Notes under the pieces: generated by a model
What the model saw: the letters and a program-made list of their open reading frames with translations, nothing else
Databases searched by the model: none
Told to the model about the DNA's origin: nothing
In this document: in pieces, positions 29,614 to 39,053 of the stretch
Numbering within the stretch: the stretch's first letter is position 1
Layout of the letters: each line of letters begins with the position of its first letter
Assembly (NCBI GenBank): GCA_029553285.1
Contig: JAKPCO010000102.1
Coordinates: 1 to 49,683 of the forward strand
Length of the DNA stretch: 49,683 nucleotides
Direction of reading: 5' to 3'
Source of the DNA: Methanobacteriota archaeon
Lineage (GTDB): Archaea; Halobacteriota; Methanosarcinia; Methanotrichales; Methanotrichaceae
Made by a program: the position numbers and the translations under genes

Positions 29614-29910
29614 TCATCCGAAGAGCGTGCCCATCCCTGCCTCTGCCGACTCCTGCTCCTCCCGGAAGGCATTTATGACCGACTCTGCCTCGTCGCCTTC
29701 GAGCAGCCTGGCAGGAGTGTCCGCGAGCAGCTTTCTGGCCTCCTCCACCAGATCGTCCCTCGCCTTGATGTAAAGCAGGAACCCCTCCTTATCGAACCCC
29801 ACAGACCTGGCCTCGCGAACTATCGGCCCGAGCCTCTTGAAGAAGTCCTGATCCAGAACCTTTTTCATAACAGCATTTCCAGCCATATCGTAGTAGTAAG
29901 CAAGCTCCAT
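29614..29910 (-). CDS. Small protein of unknown function (98 aa)
   Basis: 98 residues, mainly helical and acidic near the end (EGDEAESVINAFREEQES). It opens with MELAYYYDMAGNAVMKK, then KVLDQDFFKRLGPIVREARS. No cysteines, signal or membrane segment, so cytosolic. GTAGGTGATTTGA precedes the ATG. The 9-bp gap to the preceding 63-residue gene means one transcript. I do not recognise a family. Confidence 0.65.
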   Translation of the reverse strand: MELAYYYDMAGNAVMKKVLDQDFFKRLGPIVREARSVGFDKEGFLLYIKARDDLVEEARKLLADTPARLLEGDEAESVINAFREEQESAEAGMGTLFG

Positions 29911-29919
29911 TCAAATCAC

Positions 29920-30111
29920 CTACAGGGCCTCCATGGCCCTCCTGAGGCACTCAGTGCATCTGTCCATGAGAGATGCTGCCTCCTCGATCGCCTTAGCGGC
30001 CTCTGGGCTTATCTCATTTATCTGTTTTGCTCGGTCCCTGAAGCTCCTGCTGTGGCTCTCGTTGTGCTCAATCCAGTGCTCAAGAAGATGCTCTGCCTCG
30101 TGTCTGTTCAT
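29920..30111 (-). CDS. Small His/Glu-rich helical protein (63 aa)
   Basis: 63 residues, begins MNRHEAEHLLEHWIEHNESH. It is predicted to be fully helical, with histidines at positions 4, 8, 12, 16 and 20, mostly one helical turn apart, and a CTEC pair near the C terminus. The LLxHWIxHNxxH pattern occurs in other small archaeal proteins, and the residue spacing could bind a metal, but this is inference. Own promoter just upstream (30140-30151). First gene of the pair with the 98-residue protein. Confidence 0.65.
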   Translation of the reverse strand: MNRHEAEHLLEHWIEHNESHSRSFRDRAKQINEISPEAAKAIEEAASLMDRCTECLRRAMEAL

Positions 30112-30139
30112 AAAACCACCAACTCAGGCTCAGAGCAGA

Positions 30140-30151
30140 CAGATTTAAAGG
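30140..30151 (-). promoter_or_regulatory. Probable TATA box of the small-protein pair
   Basis: On the minus strand CCTTTAAATCTG lies about 30 bases before the ATG at 30111, with GGTGGTTTT as the ribosome site. Confidence 0.5.
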
Positions 30152-30224
30152 TTTGTGTGAATCTGTAATCGCTGAGATCACATAACAGCGATCCACAGCA
30201 TGCGAGCCTCGGCCACTCCAGTCT

Positions 30225-31034
30225 TCAGTCCGGAGCAGTTGATGCATAAAGCTTCCCGTAGGGCCGGCTCGATCTGGGCGAGAGCTTTGTCCATTCGGAG
30301 TCAAGAATACAATCCACATCGAGCGAGAGATCTGGGAAGCGCTCGATGAACGCGGAGATTTGACTGCCAAGGATCTCCGTATCAGCATCGTCTGGCCTGG
30401 AGATGAGAACATGACTGTTGACCTGCTCCTCTCCGATCTCTCCCCTGATGTATATCACACCACCGTGCATTCCGCTCCCGATGAAGCTGGCAGTGTGTGC
30501 TCCGTACAGGCCCAGAAGTATGACGACGCCGCCTGCCATGTACTCTCCGAGGAAGTCCTGGGATGTTCCGCCCACGACGATCACAGGCCTCTTCTGATCA
30601 TGCTCCTTCATGTGAAGTGCTGATCTGTAGCCGACATCGCCCTTCACGAATATCCTTCCACCGCGCATCGACATCCCTGTGACATCTCCCGACCGCCCCT
30701 CTACCACGATCTCCCCGGACGCCATCGTGTTCCCCACACCATCCTGGGCGTTTCCATGGACCACTATCCTGTGTCCGAAGAGAAACGCCCCTAGGTCGTT
30801 TCCTGGGGTGCCGTGTATCTCGATGGTCATGACCCGCCGCTGTGGCGAGTATAGCCGCGTGCCGATGTACCTCTGGCCGCACACGTTTCTGAGAACAGCT
30901 CTCTCGTATCCGGAGAGCATCAGATCCCTGAGAAGGCTGTTCAGTTCCCTGGTATCCATATGCGAAGCATCGATCTCAATCGCGCTTTCATTGGATGTGC
31001 GGCCGTACGATACCTCAAGCTGTACTTCCTCCAT
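30225..31034 (-). CDS. Glutamate synthase GXGXG-domain subunit (split GltB C-terminus)
   Basis: 269 residues forming the beta-helix GXGXG domain, which in bacterial GltB is the C-terminal structural domain. Repeats such as GNDLGAFLFGHRIVVHGNAQ, GEIVVEGRSGDVTGMSMRGG, GRIFVKGDVGYRS and GEYMAGGVVILLG show the turn pattern. Last gene of the three-gene glutamate synthase set, seven bases after the preceding stop. In archaea the domains of the large subunit are often separate genes, as here; the related FwdC/FmdC subunit also carries this domain, but the gene order points to glutamate synthase. Confidence 0.88.
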   Translation of the reverse strand: MEEVQLEVSYGRTSNESAIEIDASHMDTRELNSLLRDLMLSGYERAVLRNVCGQRYIGTRLYSPQRRVMTIEIHGTPGNDLGAFLFGHRIVVHGNAQDGVGNTMASGEIVVEGRSGDVTGMSMRGGRIFVKGDVGYRSALHMKEHDQKRPVIVVGGTSQDFLGEYMAGGVVILLGLYGAHTASFIGSGMHGGVIYIRGEIGEEQVNSHVLISRPDDADTEILGSQISAFIERFPDLSLDVDCILDSEWTKLSPRSSRPYGKLYASTAPD

Positions 31035-31040
31035 CCGCTC

Positions 31041-32537
31041 TCACTCCCCCGCACCCTTTATCCCAAGCACATCGAGCTCCCACTCGTGCAGTCCTATTCC
31101 CCTCAGCTGATCCCGGTTTCCTCTGAGGCTCTCTATGGCGTTGATCCCCATTCCGCCGAGCATCTCCTTGATTTCATGAGACCATGCTGAGAGAAGGTTT
31201 ACGAGCCTCCGCGAGGCATCGTCGACATTCAGTCTCCTCATCAGTCCCGGATCCTGGGTGCATATGCCCCAGCTGCATCTTCCTGTGTGACATCTCTGGC
31301 AGAGCGTGCATCCCATCGCGATGAGTGCAGCTGTGCCGATGTAGACAGCATCAGCGCCAAGCGCGATCGCCTTTACCACATCAGCGCTGCATCTTATACC
31401 ACCACCGGCTATTATCGAGCACCGCTCCCTTATCCCCTCATCCCTGAGGCGGCGATCCACAGACGATATGGCGAGCTCTATGGGTATCCCGACATTGTCC
31501 CTTATCACCTTGGGCGCAGCTCCTGTGCCGCCGCGCACGCCATCGATCGCCAGAATATCCGCGCCTGCTCTCACGATGCCGGATGCTATGGCGCTGATGT
31601 TGTGAACCGCGGCCACCTTTACTATGACCGGCTTCTCGTAATTCGTTACCTCCTTTATCGCTGAGATCAGCATCTCCAGATCCTCTATTGAGTATATGTC
31701 GTGATGGGGCGCGGGCGATATCGCGTCCGTCCCCTCAGGGATCATCCGCGTGGCTGCAACATGCTGGGAGACCTTCTCGCCTGGAAGATGTCCGCCTATG
31801 CCCGGCTTCGCACCCTGACCTATCTTTATCTCAACAGCAGCAGCGCAGTTCAGGTACTCAGCATCTATTCCAAACCGACCCGATGCCACCTGTACGATCG
31901 CGTGTTTTTTAAACTGTGACTTCATTTCAGATGGCATTCCCCCCTCGCCAGTGTTGAAGAAGGTGCCCGATCTGGATGCAGCGATCGCAAGCGCCTGAAA
32001 CGCATTGTAGCTTATGGCACCGTAGGACATCGCCGAGAAGAGTACAGGAGTCTCCACCATCAGGAAGGGATCTGTGGCTGTATCGGTATCGCTCCTCAAC
32101 GAGAGCCTGTCCGGCTTCGATCCCAGAAATGTCCGGAGCTCCATCGGCTCCCTCAGGGGATCTATGGAGGGGTTTGTGACCTGGGATGCGTTGAGAAGCA
32201 TGTGATCCCAGTAGATCCTGAACGGCTTATCGCTACCGCAGCCAGTCAGAAGAACCCCACCGCTCTCCGCCTGCCTCTTGATATCCTCGATCCTCTCGCG
32301 CGACCATGACGCATTCGGTCTGTAGAATGAGGGGGCGGGGCGTATCTCTATCGCGCCCTTCGGGCAGAATACAGCACACCTCTGGCAGCCAGCGCATCTG
32401 TAGCTGTCTGATATCATCTTATCCTTTGAGACATCGTATGTGTGCGCCCCGAACGGGCACTGGTGCTCGCATGCCCTGCATCTATCACACTCTTCGCTTC
32501 TGGAGATGGTGAACTCAGGCAGCACCAGCGATCTCAT
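31041..32537 (-). CDS. Glutamate synthase FMN/ferredoxin subunit (split GltB centre)
   Basis: 498 residues. Transfers the amide-derived ammonia to 2-oxoglutarate using ferredoxin-type electrons. Two 4Fe-4S clusters near the N terminus: CDRCRACEHQCP (about 16-27) and CAGCQRCAVFCP (about 46-57). The FMN barrel contains EGGMPSEMKSQFKKHAIVQ, GQGAKPGIGGHLPGEKV and IDGVRGGTGAAPKV, and the late CTLCQRCHTGRCSWGICTQD carries the 3Fe-4S cysteines. Start ATG 32537 follows GGGAGG and overlaps the amidotransferase gene by 23 bases. Confidence 0.93.
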   Translation of the reverse strand: MRSLVLPEFTISRSEECDRCRACEHQCPFGAHTYDVSKDKMISDSYRCAGCQRCAVFCPKGAIEIRPAPSFYRPNASWSRERIEDIKRQAESGGVLLTGCGSDKPFRIYWDHMLLNASQVTNPSIDPLREPMELRTFLGSKPDRLSLRSDTDTATDPFLMVETPVLFSAMSYGAISYNAFQALAIAASRSGTFFNTGEGGMPSEMKSQFKKHAIVQVASGRFGIDAEYLNCAAAVEIKIGQGAKPGIGGHLPGEKVSQHVAATRMIPEGTDAISPAPHHDIYSIEDLEMLISAIKEVTNYEKPVIVKVAAVHNISAIASGIVRAGADILAIDGVRGGTGAAPKVIRDNVGIPIELAISSVDRRLRDEGIRERCSIIAGGGIRCSADVVKAIALGADAVYIGTAALIAMGCTLCQRCHTGRCSWGICTQDPGLMRRLNVDDASRRLVNLLSAWSHEIKEMLGGMGINAIESLRGNRDQLRGIGLHEWELDVLGIKGAGE

Positions 32538-33663
32538 GCTCCAACCTCCCCTCAAACATCCCGTCAATCTCGCAGACGACCGGCTCCCCGCCTCTTGGAG
32601 ACCAGACAGAGTCGAGAGATGGCGATATGAGCCTCACAGACGCCTCCTCTGAGGAGATGTAGAACATATCCCCCCTTGTGGCCACAGTGAGCGGGCGGAG
32701 CCTTATCCTGTCTGTGAGGCCGATCATCCTTCCGCTCTGGGCCACGATCACCGCAAACGGGCCGTTCATGAGAAGCGGGGCGTAGATCCTCCTGAGAGCG
32801 GTGAGCAGTTCCCTCTTTCTCACATCCATCCTGTCTATGGTCTCCCATGTTGGCGGGGCGAGGATCTTCGCCACGATCTCCATGGGGAGATCCTGTCTTC
32901 TCATGAGAAGATCGACAGCGTATGCCAGGACCTCTGTATCGGTATGGAGCGTGCATTTGTATCCCAGCATCTCCAGGTACCATCGATTTGTCCCGTATGA
33001 GGATATCTCTCCATTGTGCACCACAGTGGTATCGAGCAGCCCGAATGGATGCGCCCCTCCCCACCAGGCCTGGCTGTTAGTCGGGAATCTCCCGTGCGCA
33101 GTCCAAAGATACCCCCTGTAAAGCCTGTCCAGCATGAAGTACCGCCCGATCTCCTCCGGATATCCAACACCCTTGAAGCAGCCCATGTTCTTACCCGATG
33201 AGAATATGTATGCGTTATCGATTGCTGAGTTGACATGAATCACCTTTCTTACGACATACTCATCATCCGGGAGATCGATATCCTCACCGTGCTTTGATGG
33301 CGAGAGGAAGTACCGCCAGAGAAGGGGCGGATCTCTGACATGGACGTCATCGCTGTGCGGAATCTCCTCATCATGCACCACATCGAAGTTCCTGAGTAGA
33401 AACTCCTCAGCTGCTCTCTTCGCCTCCCTCTGGGCCCTGGCATCTCCTGTGAACATGAGATGGAACGCATAGTATTCCCTGAACTCAGGGTAGATGCCGT
33501 AGGCTGCAAATCCCCCTCCAAGCCCGTTGCCCCGATGATGCATGCTCGCCATCGCCCGGATAACGCGCTCGCCTGTGAACCTCTCGCCGGCTCTGCTCAT
33601 CGCCCCGAAGATGGAGCAGGCGCAGATCTCCTTGCTGTAAAGCTTCTGTCTCCTGACAGACAT
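32515..33663 (-). CDS. Glutamate synthase glutaminase subunit (split GltB N-terminus)
   Basis: 382 residues, class II (Ntn) glutamine amidotransferase domain. The catalytic cysteine is in CACSIFGAM (about 15-23), so the short N-terminal leader would have to be removed to expose it. Other family signs: MHHRGNGLGGGFAAYG (about 42), WTAHGRFPTNSQAWWGGAHPF (about 188) and VVHNGEISSYGTNRWYLE (about 217), the usual glutamine-binding residues. ATG 33663 is preceded by GAGAGG; 33690 is possible. First gene of the operon. Confidence 0.9.
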   Translation of the reverse strand: MSVRRQKLYSKEICACSIFGAMSRAGERFTGERVIRAMASMHHRGNGLGGGFAAYGIYPEFREYYAFHLMFTGDARAQREAKRAAEEFLLRNFDVVHDEEIPHSDDVHVRDPPLLWRYFLSPSKHGEDIDLPDDEYVVRKVIHVNSAIDNAYIFSSGKNMGCFKGVGYPEEIGRYFMLDRLYRGYLWTAHGRFPTNSQAWWGGAHPFGLLDTTVVHNGEISSYGTNRWYLEMLGYKCTLHTDTEVLAYAVDLLMRRQDLPMEIVAKILAPPTWETIDRMDVRKRELLTALRRIYAPLLMNGPFAVIVAQSGRMIGLTDRIRLRPLTVATRGDMFYISSEEASVRLISPSLDSVWSPRGGEPVVCEIDGMFEGRLEHEIAGAA

Positions 33664-33699
33664 GACAACCTCTCGCGACTCAAAATCCATCAATCAGCT

Positions 33700-34662
33700 G
33701 CGCCTGGAGGAGCTTTATATCTATTTGAGAATATTTCATAAATTTTATGAACAAAACGCAGAGCGGTTTCAGTGTGCAGTGCCATCAACGGAAATCGTAT
33801 CCCTCAAGGACGCGCGAGGCTGGGGGTCGAGGAACATCAGAGGGGTATTCAGCGTGATGAGGGCTTCTGTAATCTGAAACAGATCCAGAAGATGCGATCT
33901 GTCTGGCAGCGGATCCGGAGCAGTGATTGTCATCAGGTTAGGGGATGTATGAGCGGGTAGGAGAGTGGGGGTTCAGTGTGGATCACAAAACAGAACGGTT
34001 ACCCGCTCAGAGCCTAGGATATGCTGGCAGTATTTATAGCTTGCTGTTTATGGGCAGCGCATGTCCGTTGAGAAAAAATGTGCTCCTGATCGTCAAAGAG
34101 TGTTTTGGGTCTAAGTGGTTGAAGGCATGACATGGGAGTTCAACATCCCCGGTTTGGACGAAACCGACCCGCACCTCATTCTGATACGCCTCTGCTGTCA
34201 TGTGCTCGAATCACTGAATAGATCGCTCTTATCCATTTGATGAATTGCCCGAAGGAGCAGGGGTCATGCTGCGCGTTCGTTTCGACTTACCTTCAACGTA
34301 GTCGAAGGCGTTTCGACTTCGTCGAAACCTTTCGACGTAGTTGAAAGTGTGGCGAATGAATGAGTGCTTTCAGAGACCACACTGCATGCTCTACAAGTTG
34401 CTACGCACATAAGAGCGAATGGAATTTCAGGAATCAGCACTCATTGGAGATCACCAATCCCGCGATGTCACATGCTGCCGGGTCCAGTGATCTGAGTACA
34501 CAACCTGCTGTCAAATGCGGGATTTCCGGGCTGCAGCACACCGATTATCTACGAGTAATGACGCTCTCTTCTGAAAAACAGCATCGATCGTCGCATTCTG
34601 TCCCGGCCTGCCCAAAGGGGAGGATCCGGGCCGGAGGTATGCACCGGCCAGAGGGTCTGTTT
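33700..34662. other. 960-bp repeat-rich region without genes
   Basis: Carries the promoter of the glutamate synthase genes (AT-rich part near 33715-33760), a GAGCGGGTA/TACCCGCTC inverted pair (about 33952-34008, loop about 38 bases), a partial R4 (about 34138-34190) and a disrupted R1 with R5 (34224-34417). Short open frames show no credible protein features. Confidence 0.5.
34224..34417 (-). mobile_element. R1 element containing a TTTCGAC palindrome insertion
   Basis: Bounded by CGCTCTTAT and ATAAGAGCG like other R1 copies but 194 bp long, because about 65 bases of TTTCGAC/GTCGAAA palindromes (34282-34345) sit inside it. Target duplication is not clear, so the copy is older than the others. 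Confidence 0.7.
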
Positions 34663-34971
34663 TCACTCCCCCTGTGCCTCTCTCTTCGCCATCTGCACGC
34701 GCTGCTTGGTCGTGTATCCTGTCGCCCTCTCGAGGAACTTCCTGAACCTGCGATTTGTGTCCATGATCATATCGTCAGGGGCGCCTGGGAGTGACTCTGT
34801 CCGCACATTCAGCTTCTTATTCTCTATCCAGATCTGGCAGCTCTTCAGGGCGCCGTAGCTGAGCGTGATCCTCTCGCCGTTTCTGGTAATTCCCGATGAG
34901 AATATCTCCTTCAGTATCCCCTCTATCCTCTCCATGTCGGCAGTGTAGCCTCTCTTGAACGTGTACTCCAT
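34663..34971 (-). CDS. Small DUF5611-like archaeal protein
   Basis: 102 residues. Begins YTFKRGYTADMERIEGILKE, then a middle strand-rich part (ERITLSYGALKSCQIWIENK, KKLNVRTESLPG) and a basic helical C terminus (RRFRKFLERATGYTTKQRVQ). The pattern matches a small family of unknown function in Euryarchaeota (DUF5611, recalled, not searched). Cytosolic. It is separated by only 40 bases from the exported protein to the right but on the same strand. Confidence 0.7.
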   Translation of the reverse strand: MEYTFKRGYTADMERIEGILKEIFSSGITRNGERITLSYGALKSCQIWIENKKLNVRTESLPGAPDDMIMDTNRRFRKFLERATGYTTKQRVQMAKREAQGE

Positions 34972-35011
34972 GATTCGATGGAGATCTCCTATGGTAATTA
35001 GATCTTGCCGT

Positions 35012-35497
35012 CTAACAGCAGGGAGCCTGGTTCCCTCCGATCGTGAAGTACTCTGTCAGGACCTTCCTGAAGTCCACGATCACGTCCACCTTCCACGTCC
35101 CGGGGAGGTTCGCCACGTCCTCTCCTTTTATCCGGAGGCCGCTCCATATGCAGGAGCTCCACATGCCGGCAGGTCCATCTATGGCGGGTATCACACCGAA
35201 GCTTCTCCTGTACACGCGCATGTTCGGCGAGTACCATCTCCATTCCACAGTATGCGCCCTCTGGTCCCTCCAGACCTTGAGCCAGCACACCGCCTCCACA
35301 TCATCCTGAGTGAATGTATATGTCCTCGACTGCGGCACGCCGCCCGGGCTCACCTTTGTGGTCATGGTGTGCTCACTCAAGGGAAAATAGAGCGGATGCG
35401 CATGCGCGCAGGCTGTCAGGACAGATGCCACAAGCACGATCAGGATGCCAAGCCTCATCAAACATCTGACCCCAGAATGGGTTTTGGATACACTCAT
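35012..35497 (-). CDS. Exported protein of unknown function (161 aa)
   Basis: 161 residues with a signal peptide (MRLGILIVLVASVLTACAHA) preceded by a 13-residue basic leader. CAHA could be a lipobox-like or ordinary cleavage site. The mature part has TYTFTQDDVEAVCWLKVWRD and GTWKVDVIVDFRKVLTEYF and ends in a CC pair. The composition suggests a beta-sandwich, without known family. ATG 35497 chosen for position before the signal and GGGGATG upstream. Confidence 0.6.
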   Translation of the reverse strand: MSVSKTHSGVRCLMRLGILIVLVASVLTACAHAHPLYFPLSEHTMTTKVSPGGVPQSRTYTFTQDDVEAVCWLKVWRDQRAHTVEWRWYSPNMRVYRRSFGVIPAIDGPAGMWSSCIWSGLRIKGEDVANLPGTWKVDVIVDFRKVLTEYFTIGGNQAPCC

Positions 35498-35783
35498 CAG
35501 TTCATCCCCTTCATTGCCTTGAAAAAGTATAAACACACCAAGTATTTTAAAATTATGTTTTGAGTGGCCGGCTGGATCAGAATGTGTACAGATAATTATA
35601 ATATTAAAATAATATGAATCTGTTAACCCGTCTCTCAGACTCCCGCATATCAGGCACACGATGGGGGTACTGTCACCGGAACGCATGTAATCTTTGATCT
35701 TAGAAGCGCATGAGTGCGCGGTACTGGAAACTCGACATGCGACCGGCAGAGGAGCGCCTGAAGAAGCTTCGTTATCCTCCGTA

Positions 35784-37460
35784 TCACATGCTCTCAGGCG
35801 CCTCTATTCCGAGAGTGTCGAGGGTTGCGCTCAGGGCGTTCCTTGATGCCCTCACCAAGGCGAGCCGTGCGTTCCGGAGCTCGTTGGGTCTTGCATCCAG
35901 CACCGGATCGTACCGGTAGAAGAGGTTGAACCTCTCCGCCAGCTCCCTTGCATAGGTCGCGAGCTGATGCGGCTTGAGCTCCCTGGCAGCCCTGTCTATG
36001 ACCAGATCGAACTCTGCTATCTTCTTTATCAGGGCGATCTCGTAATCATCTCTCAGAAGCCCGGGATCGAACTCATCGATATCTCCTGCTCTCTTTAGAA
36101 TGCTGCACGCCCTGGCATGCGAGTACTGTATGAACGGGGCGGAGAGCTTCTCGAAGTCGAGAGCCGTCTTCCAGTCGAACATTGTCGCCTTGTCTGCGGA
36201 TACCCTCACAATATCGTATCTCACAGCGCCAACAGCCACCTTTCCGGCCACCTCCTTCCTGAAATCGTCATCCATCTCGGGCCTTCTCTTTGTGACCTCT
36301 ATATAGGCCTGCTTCTCGACCTCATCGAGCAGCTCATCAGCAGAGATGAACTTCCCGCGGCGTGTTGACATCGATCCATCTGGAAGAGAGACAAACTCGA
36401 ATATAACAACCTCAGGCTCCTTTATACCGAGAATCCGCAGCGCTGTGCGGAGCTGAGCTGATACCAGCTTGTGGTCTGCTCCAAGCACCTCTACAACCCG
36501 CTCGTAGTTCTCCGCCTTCCATTTATGGTACGCGAGGTCCCTTGTTGTGTAGAGGGTTGTCCCGTCCGCCCTTCTTAGGACCAGGCTCTTCTCAAAGCCC
36601 TCCTCGCTCAGGTCCAGCTGCAGAGCACCATCCTTCAGCACGGTTCTTCCGGTCCTCTCCAGCATCTCCAGGATCTCATCGACAGAGCCATCCCACACGA
36701 ACTCCGACTCCCACTTGTAGGAGTCGTGATGGATGTTCATCCTGTGGAGCGTGCTCTCGATGCCTGAGATGGCGTACTTCGCTGCGCGCTGGAACTTCTC
36801 CACGATCTCCGGGTCTCTGGACTCATAGCGCCTCATGAGCTCGTCCACCTCTGCGGCGAGCTCGGGCCGTTCGTTCATGATCCTGTGAGCTGCGATGTAG
36901 ACACGCGCTATCGCATGGTCAGGCTTGGATCCATCAAGAGCGAGGTGATCGCATCCCCAGACCACCATTGCGGTCTGCCTTCCCATATCGTTCACGTAGT
37001 ACTGCGCCTCCACACTGTAACCGGCACGTCGGAGTATCCGGACGATGGTATCCCCGATCACGGAGTTTCTTATGTGCCCGACATGAAGCGGACCATCGGG
37101 GTTCGCGGATGTGTGCTCGACGATGACCGAGCCAGACATCCTTCCCCTCCATGCATCCTCACCCTGGGCCCTCACAACAACATCGTCCAGAAAACTGCGG
37201 CTCATGTAGAAATTTATGTAGGGGCCCACAAGCTCCGCGCGGTCAACCCAGCGGGACGGGGAGCCCATGGCGCTGTATATCTCTGCTGCAATATCCTTAG
37301 GGCTCTTCTTCAGCGCAGGCGAGAGCCTGAACGCAACCGTCGTGGAGAGGTCTGCATGCGGGCTCAGATCAAGGCTGTTCTCCAGTGAGATGCTCAGGCC
37401 GCAGCGATCGAGACCCTCTTTCAGTATCCCCTCGACCTCGCTCATGAAATCCAGAAACAT
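35784..37460 (-). CDS. argS: Arginyl-tRNA synthetase
   Basis: 558 residues, class I. An N-terminal Add1 domain (about 1-100) is followed by the catalytic core with NPDGPLHVGHIRNSVIGD (HIGH equivalent HVGH, about 125) and GADHKLVSAQL. The KMSK site is replaced by MSTRRGKFIS, usual in many ArgRS. The C terminus is the helical anticodon-binding domain with YSHARACSILKRAG and ending in DTLGIEAPESM. Start at 37460 is a choice; 37478 gives six more residues. No operon partner. Confidence 0.95.
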   Translation of the reverse strand: MFLDFMSEVEGILKEGLDRCGLSISLENSLDLSPHADLSTTVAFRLSPALKKSPKDIAAEIYSAMGSPSRWVDRAELVGPYINFYMSRSFLDDVVVRAQGEDAWRGRMSGSVIVEHTSANPDGPLHVGHIRNSVIGDTIVRILRRAGYSVEAQYYVNDMGRQTAMVVWGCDHLALDGSKPDHAIARVYIAAHRIMNERPELAAEVDELMRRYESRDPEIVEKFQRAAKYAISGIESTLHRMNIHHDSYKWESEFVWDGSVDEILEMLERTGRTVLKDGALQLDLSEEGFEKSLVLRRADGTTLYTTRDLAYHKWKAENYERVVEVLGADHKLVSAQLRTALRILGIKEPEVVIFEFVSLPDGSMSTRRGKFISADELLDEVEKQAYIEVTKRRPEMDDDFRKEVAGKVAVGAVRYDIVRVSADKATMFDWKTALDFEKLSAPFIQYSHARACSILKRAGDIDEFDPGLLRDDYEIALIKKIAEFDLVIDRAARELKPHQLATYARELAERFNLFYRYDPVLDARPNELRNARLALVRASRNALSATLDTLGIEAPESM

Positions 37461-37633
37461 GTGAACACCATCTAGCAAGAATCTTGGAGAGCAATGCTAA
37501 TGGATATAAGCATTCCGTCGCGGCATCTGAATGGAGGTGAGCAGCAACAGCTCCTCCGCCTGTTCAGAGTGCCGGTGCTTTTGGGGGAAGTCTATATCTG
37601 GAGGGAGATTCTCAGTACCATGGGGGATTCGAT

Positions 37634-38827
37634 ATGAGATCATGGACAATTCTCGCCATGCTCCTTCTCACACTCTCGTCCTGCGCAACCGCAGGGGATA
37701 GCGCGAAGGAGGTCGTGGCCACAACCGCGATAAGCCTGCCGGTCGACTCTGTGACGATCTATCAGGACGGGCTTGTATTCGTAAAGCGGACGGGCAGCAT
37801 GGATCTGACGGAGGGCATACACAAATTCGTTGTAGACCTTCCGGAGAATGCTGATACGAGCTCTGTTCTGTTCCTTGTCACAAACTCCTCGCTGGAGCGG
37901 ATAGTCTACGACAGGATGCCTGTGTACACCATGAACGTCTCATCAACTGCAAGGCAGAGCTTCCTGCTGAGCTACCTGGTCAGAGATGGGGGACACTGGG
38001 CTCCAAACTACTACATACACCTCCTCAACGATTCGATGCTCTTGACCGCAAACGCCCTCATAAACGTCGATCTCAGGGAGGACCTGAAGAACGTTCAGAT
38101 CAGGCTCGTGGCGATGCCTGAGAAGGAGATCCCGATTCTGATGAGGGCCCCGGCCCCGACTGCAGCCAAAGCTGAGGAGATCTCCATGTATGATATCGCC
38201 GCAGGTGCTCCAGCAGGCGAGCTCGAGACGCTCTTCGTATTCGTTCTGGAGAACAGGACGGATCTTGTTGCCGGGAAATCGATAGGACTGCCTCTCTTCG
38301 AGGATCTGGCCCCTGCCTGGCGGGTCTACACGTGGGATGCCTATTACAATCCTGACGGGCCTGCGAGGGAAGAGATAAGGGCAAACAACACAGCCGATCA
38401 TCCGTGGCCAGATGGGAACGCGCAGGTCTTCAGGGATGGTGAGTATGTGACCACCCTCAGCATGCCATACACTGCAAAAGGGGCCAACGTGTCCCTGAGC
38501 CTGGGGCCATCTGCTGATCTCAAGCTCTCGAAGAAGCTCATGGACTACAACATCACTGAAAACATAGTCTCCATCGGAAACGGCACCGCAAAGGTGACCA
38601 CGGAGAACTGGTCGTACCAGCTCGAGATCAAATCCAACACCGATAAGGAGCTGGATCTCGAGGTTAAGGATACCATACCGATGGAGGCGAAGGTGACCGA
38701 TGTCTCCCCTGAGCCATCAGAGATGACTGCCACGCTCCTCAAATGGAACCTCAAGGTGGCACCAAGAGAGGAGATGAAGATAAGATATGCATACAGAGTT
38801 GTGACCGTGGAGACCATCGACAGGTGA
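37634..38827 (+). CDS. Exported DUF4139-like protein
   Basis: 397 residues. Signal peptide (ILAMLLLTLSSCATAG) then SLPVDSVTIYQDGLVFVKRTG, typical of the N-terminal part of DUF4139/DUF4140 proteins. Central WAPNYYIHLLNDSMLLTANALINVDLREDLKNVQIRLV is spread over about 120 residues near position 120-160. The C-terminal beta-rich part (WSYQLEIKSNTDKELDLEVK, MEAKVTDVSPEPSEM) follows the family fold and has many NxS/T sites. No C-terminal anchor is seen. Function unknown, probably cell-surface. Confidence 0.7.
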   Translation: MRSWTILAMLLLTLSSCATAGDSAKEVVATTAISLPVDSVTIYQDGLVFVKRTGSMDLTEGIHKFVVDLPENADTSSVLFLVTNSSLERIVYDRMPVYTMNVSSTARQSFLLSYLVRDGGHWAPNYYIHLLNDSMLLTANALINVDLREDLKNVQIRLVAMPEKEIPILMRAPAPTAAKAEEISMYDIAAGAPAGELETLFVFVLENRTDLVAGKSIGLPLFEDLAPAWRVYTWDAYYNPDGPAREEIRANNTADHPWPDGNAQVFRDGEYVTTLSMPYTAKGANVSLSLGPSADLKLSKKLMDYNITENIVSIGNGTAKVTTENWSYQLEIKSNTDKELDLEVKDTIPMEAKVTDVSPEPSEMTATLLKWNLKVAPREEMKIRYAYRVVTVETIDR

Positions 38828-38832
38828 TGAGC

Positions 38833-38860
38833 TCATCCCCTGTGAGCTCACAGGGGATGA
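38833..38860. terminator. 28-bp perfect palindrome, probable terminator
   Basis: The arm CATCCCCTGTGAG meets its exact inverse CTCACAGGGGATG, and the next pair out also matches. A T-rich run (CTCTTTT) follows at about 38866-38873. It lies six bases after the DUF4139-like stop, so it probably ends that transcript. A protein-binding site is also possible. Confidence 0.5.
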
Positions 38861-39053
38861 TCCATCCTCTTTTGCGGTCGTTTTCTGGGTGCTGGATCTG
38901 CTGCGGTCTCGTGTGCTCATATCAGGTACAGAATCATGCTCAGGAAACCGATCTGCACCTGGGTTTCGGCCGGTTCCTCGATTCGACATCTGCATCTCAG
39001 CCGCGCATCCTACGGAAAGCTCTATACGGTATGCTGGAGGAAGGTCTGAGCGA

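Noticed and set aside
33945-34130. 61-codon open frame in the repeat-rich gap
   Set aside because: No ribosome site and no conserved features; begins and ends within unrelated low-information sequence.
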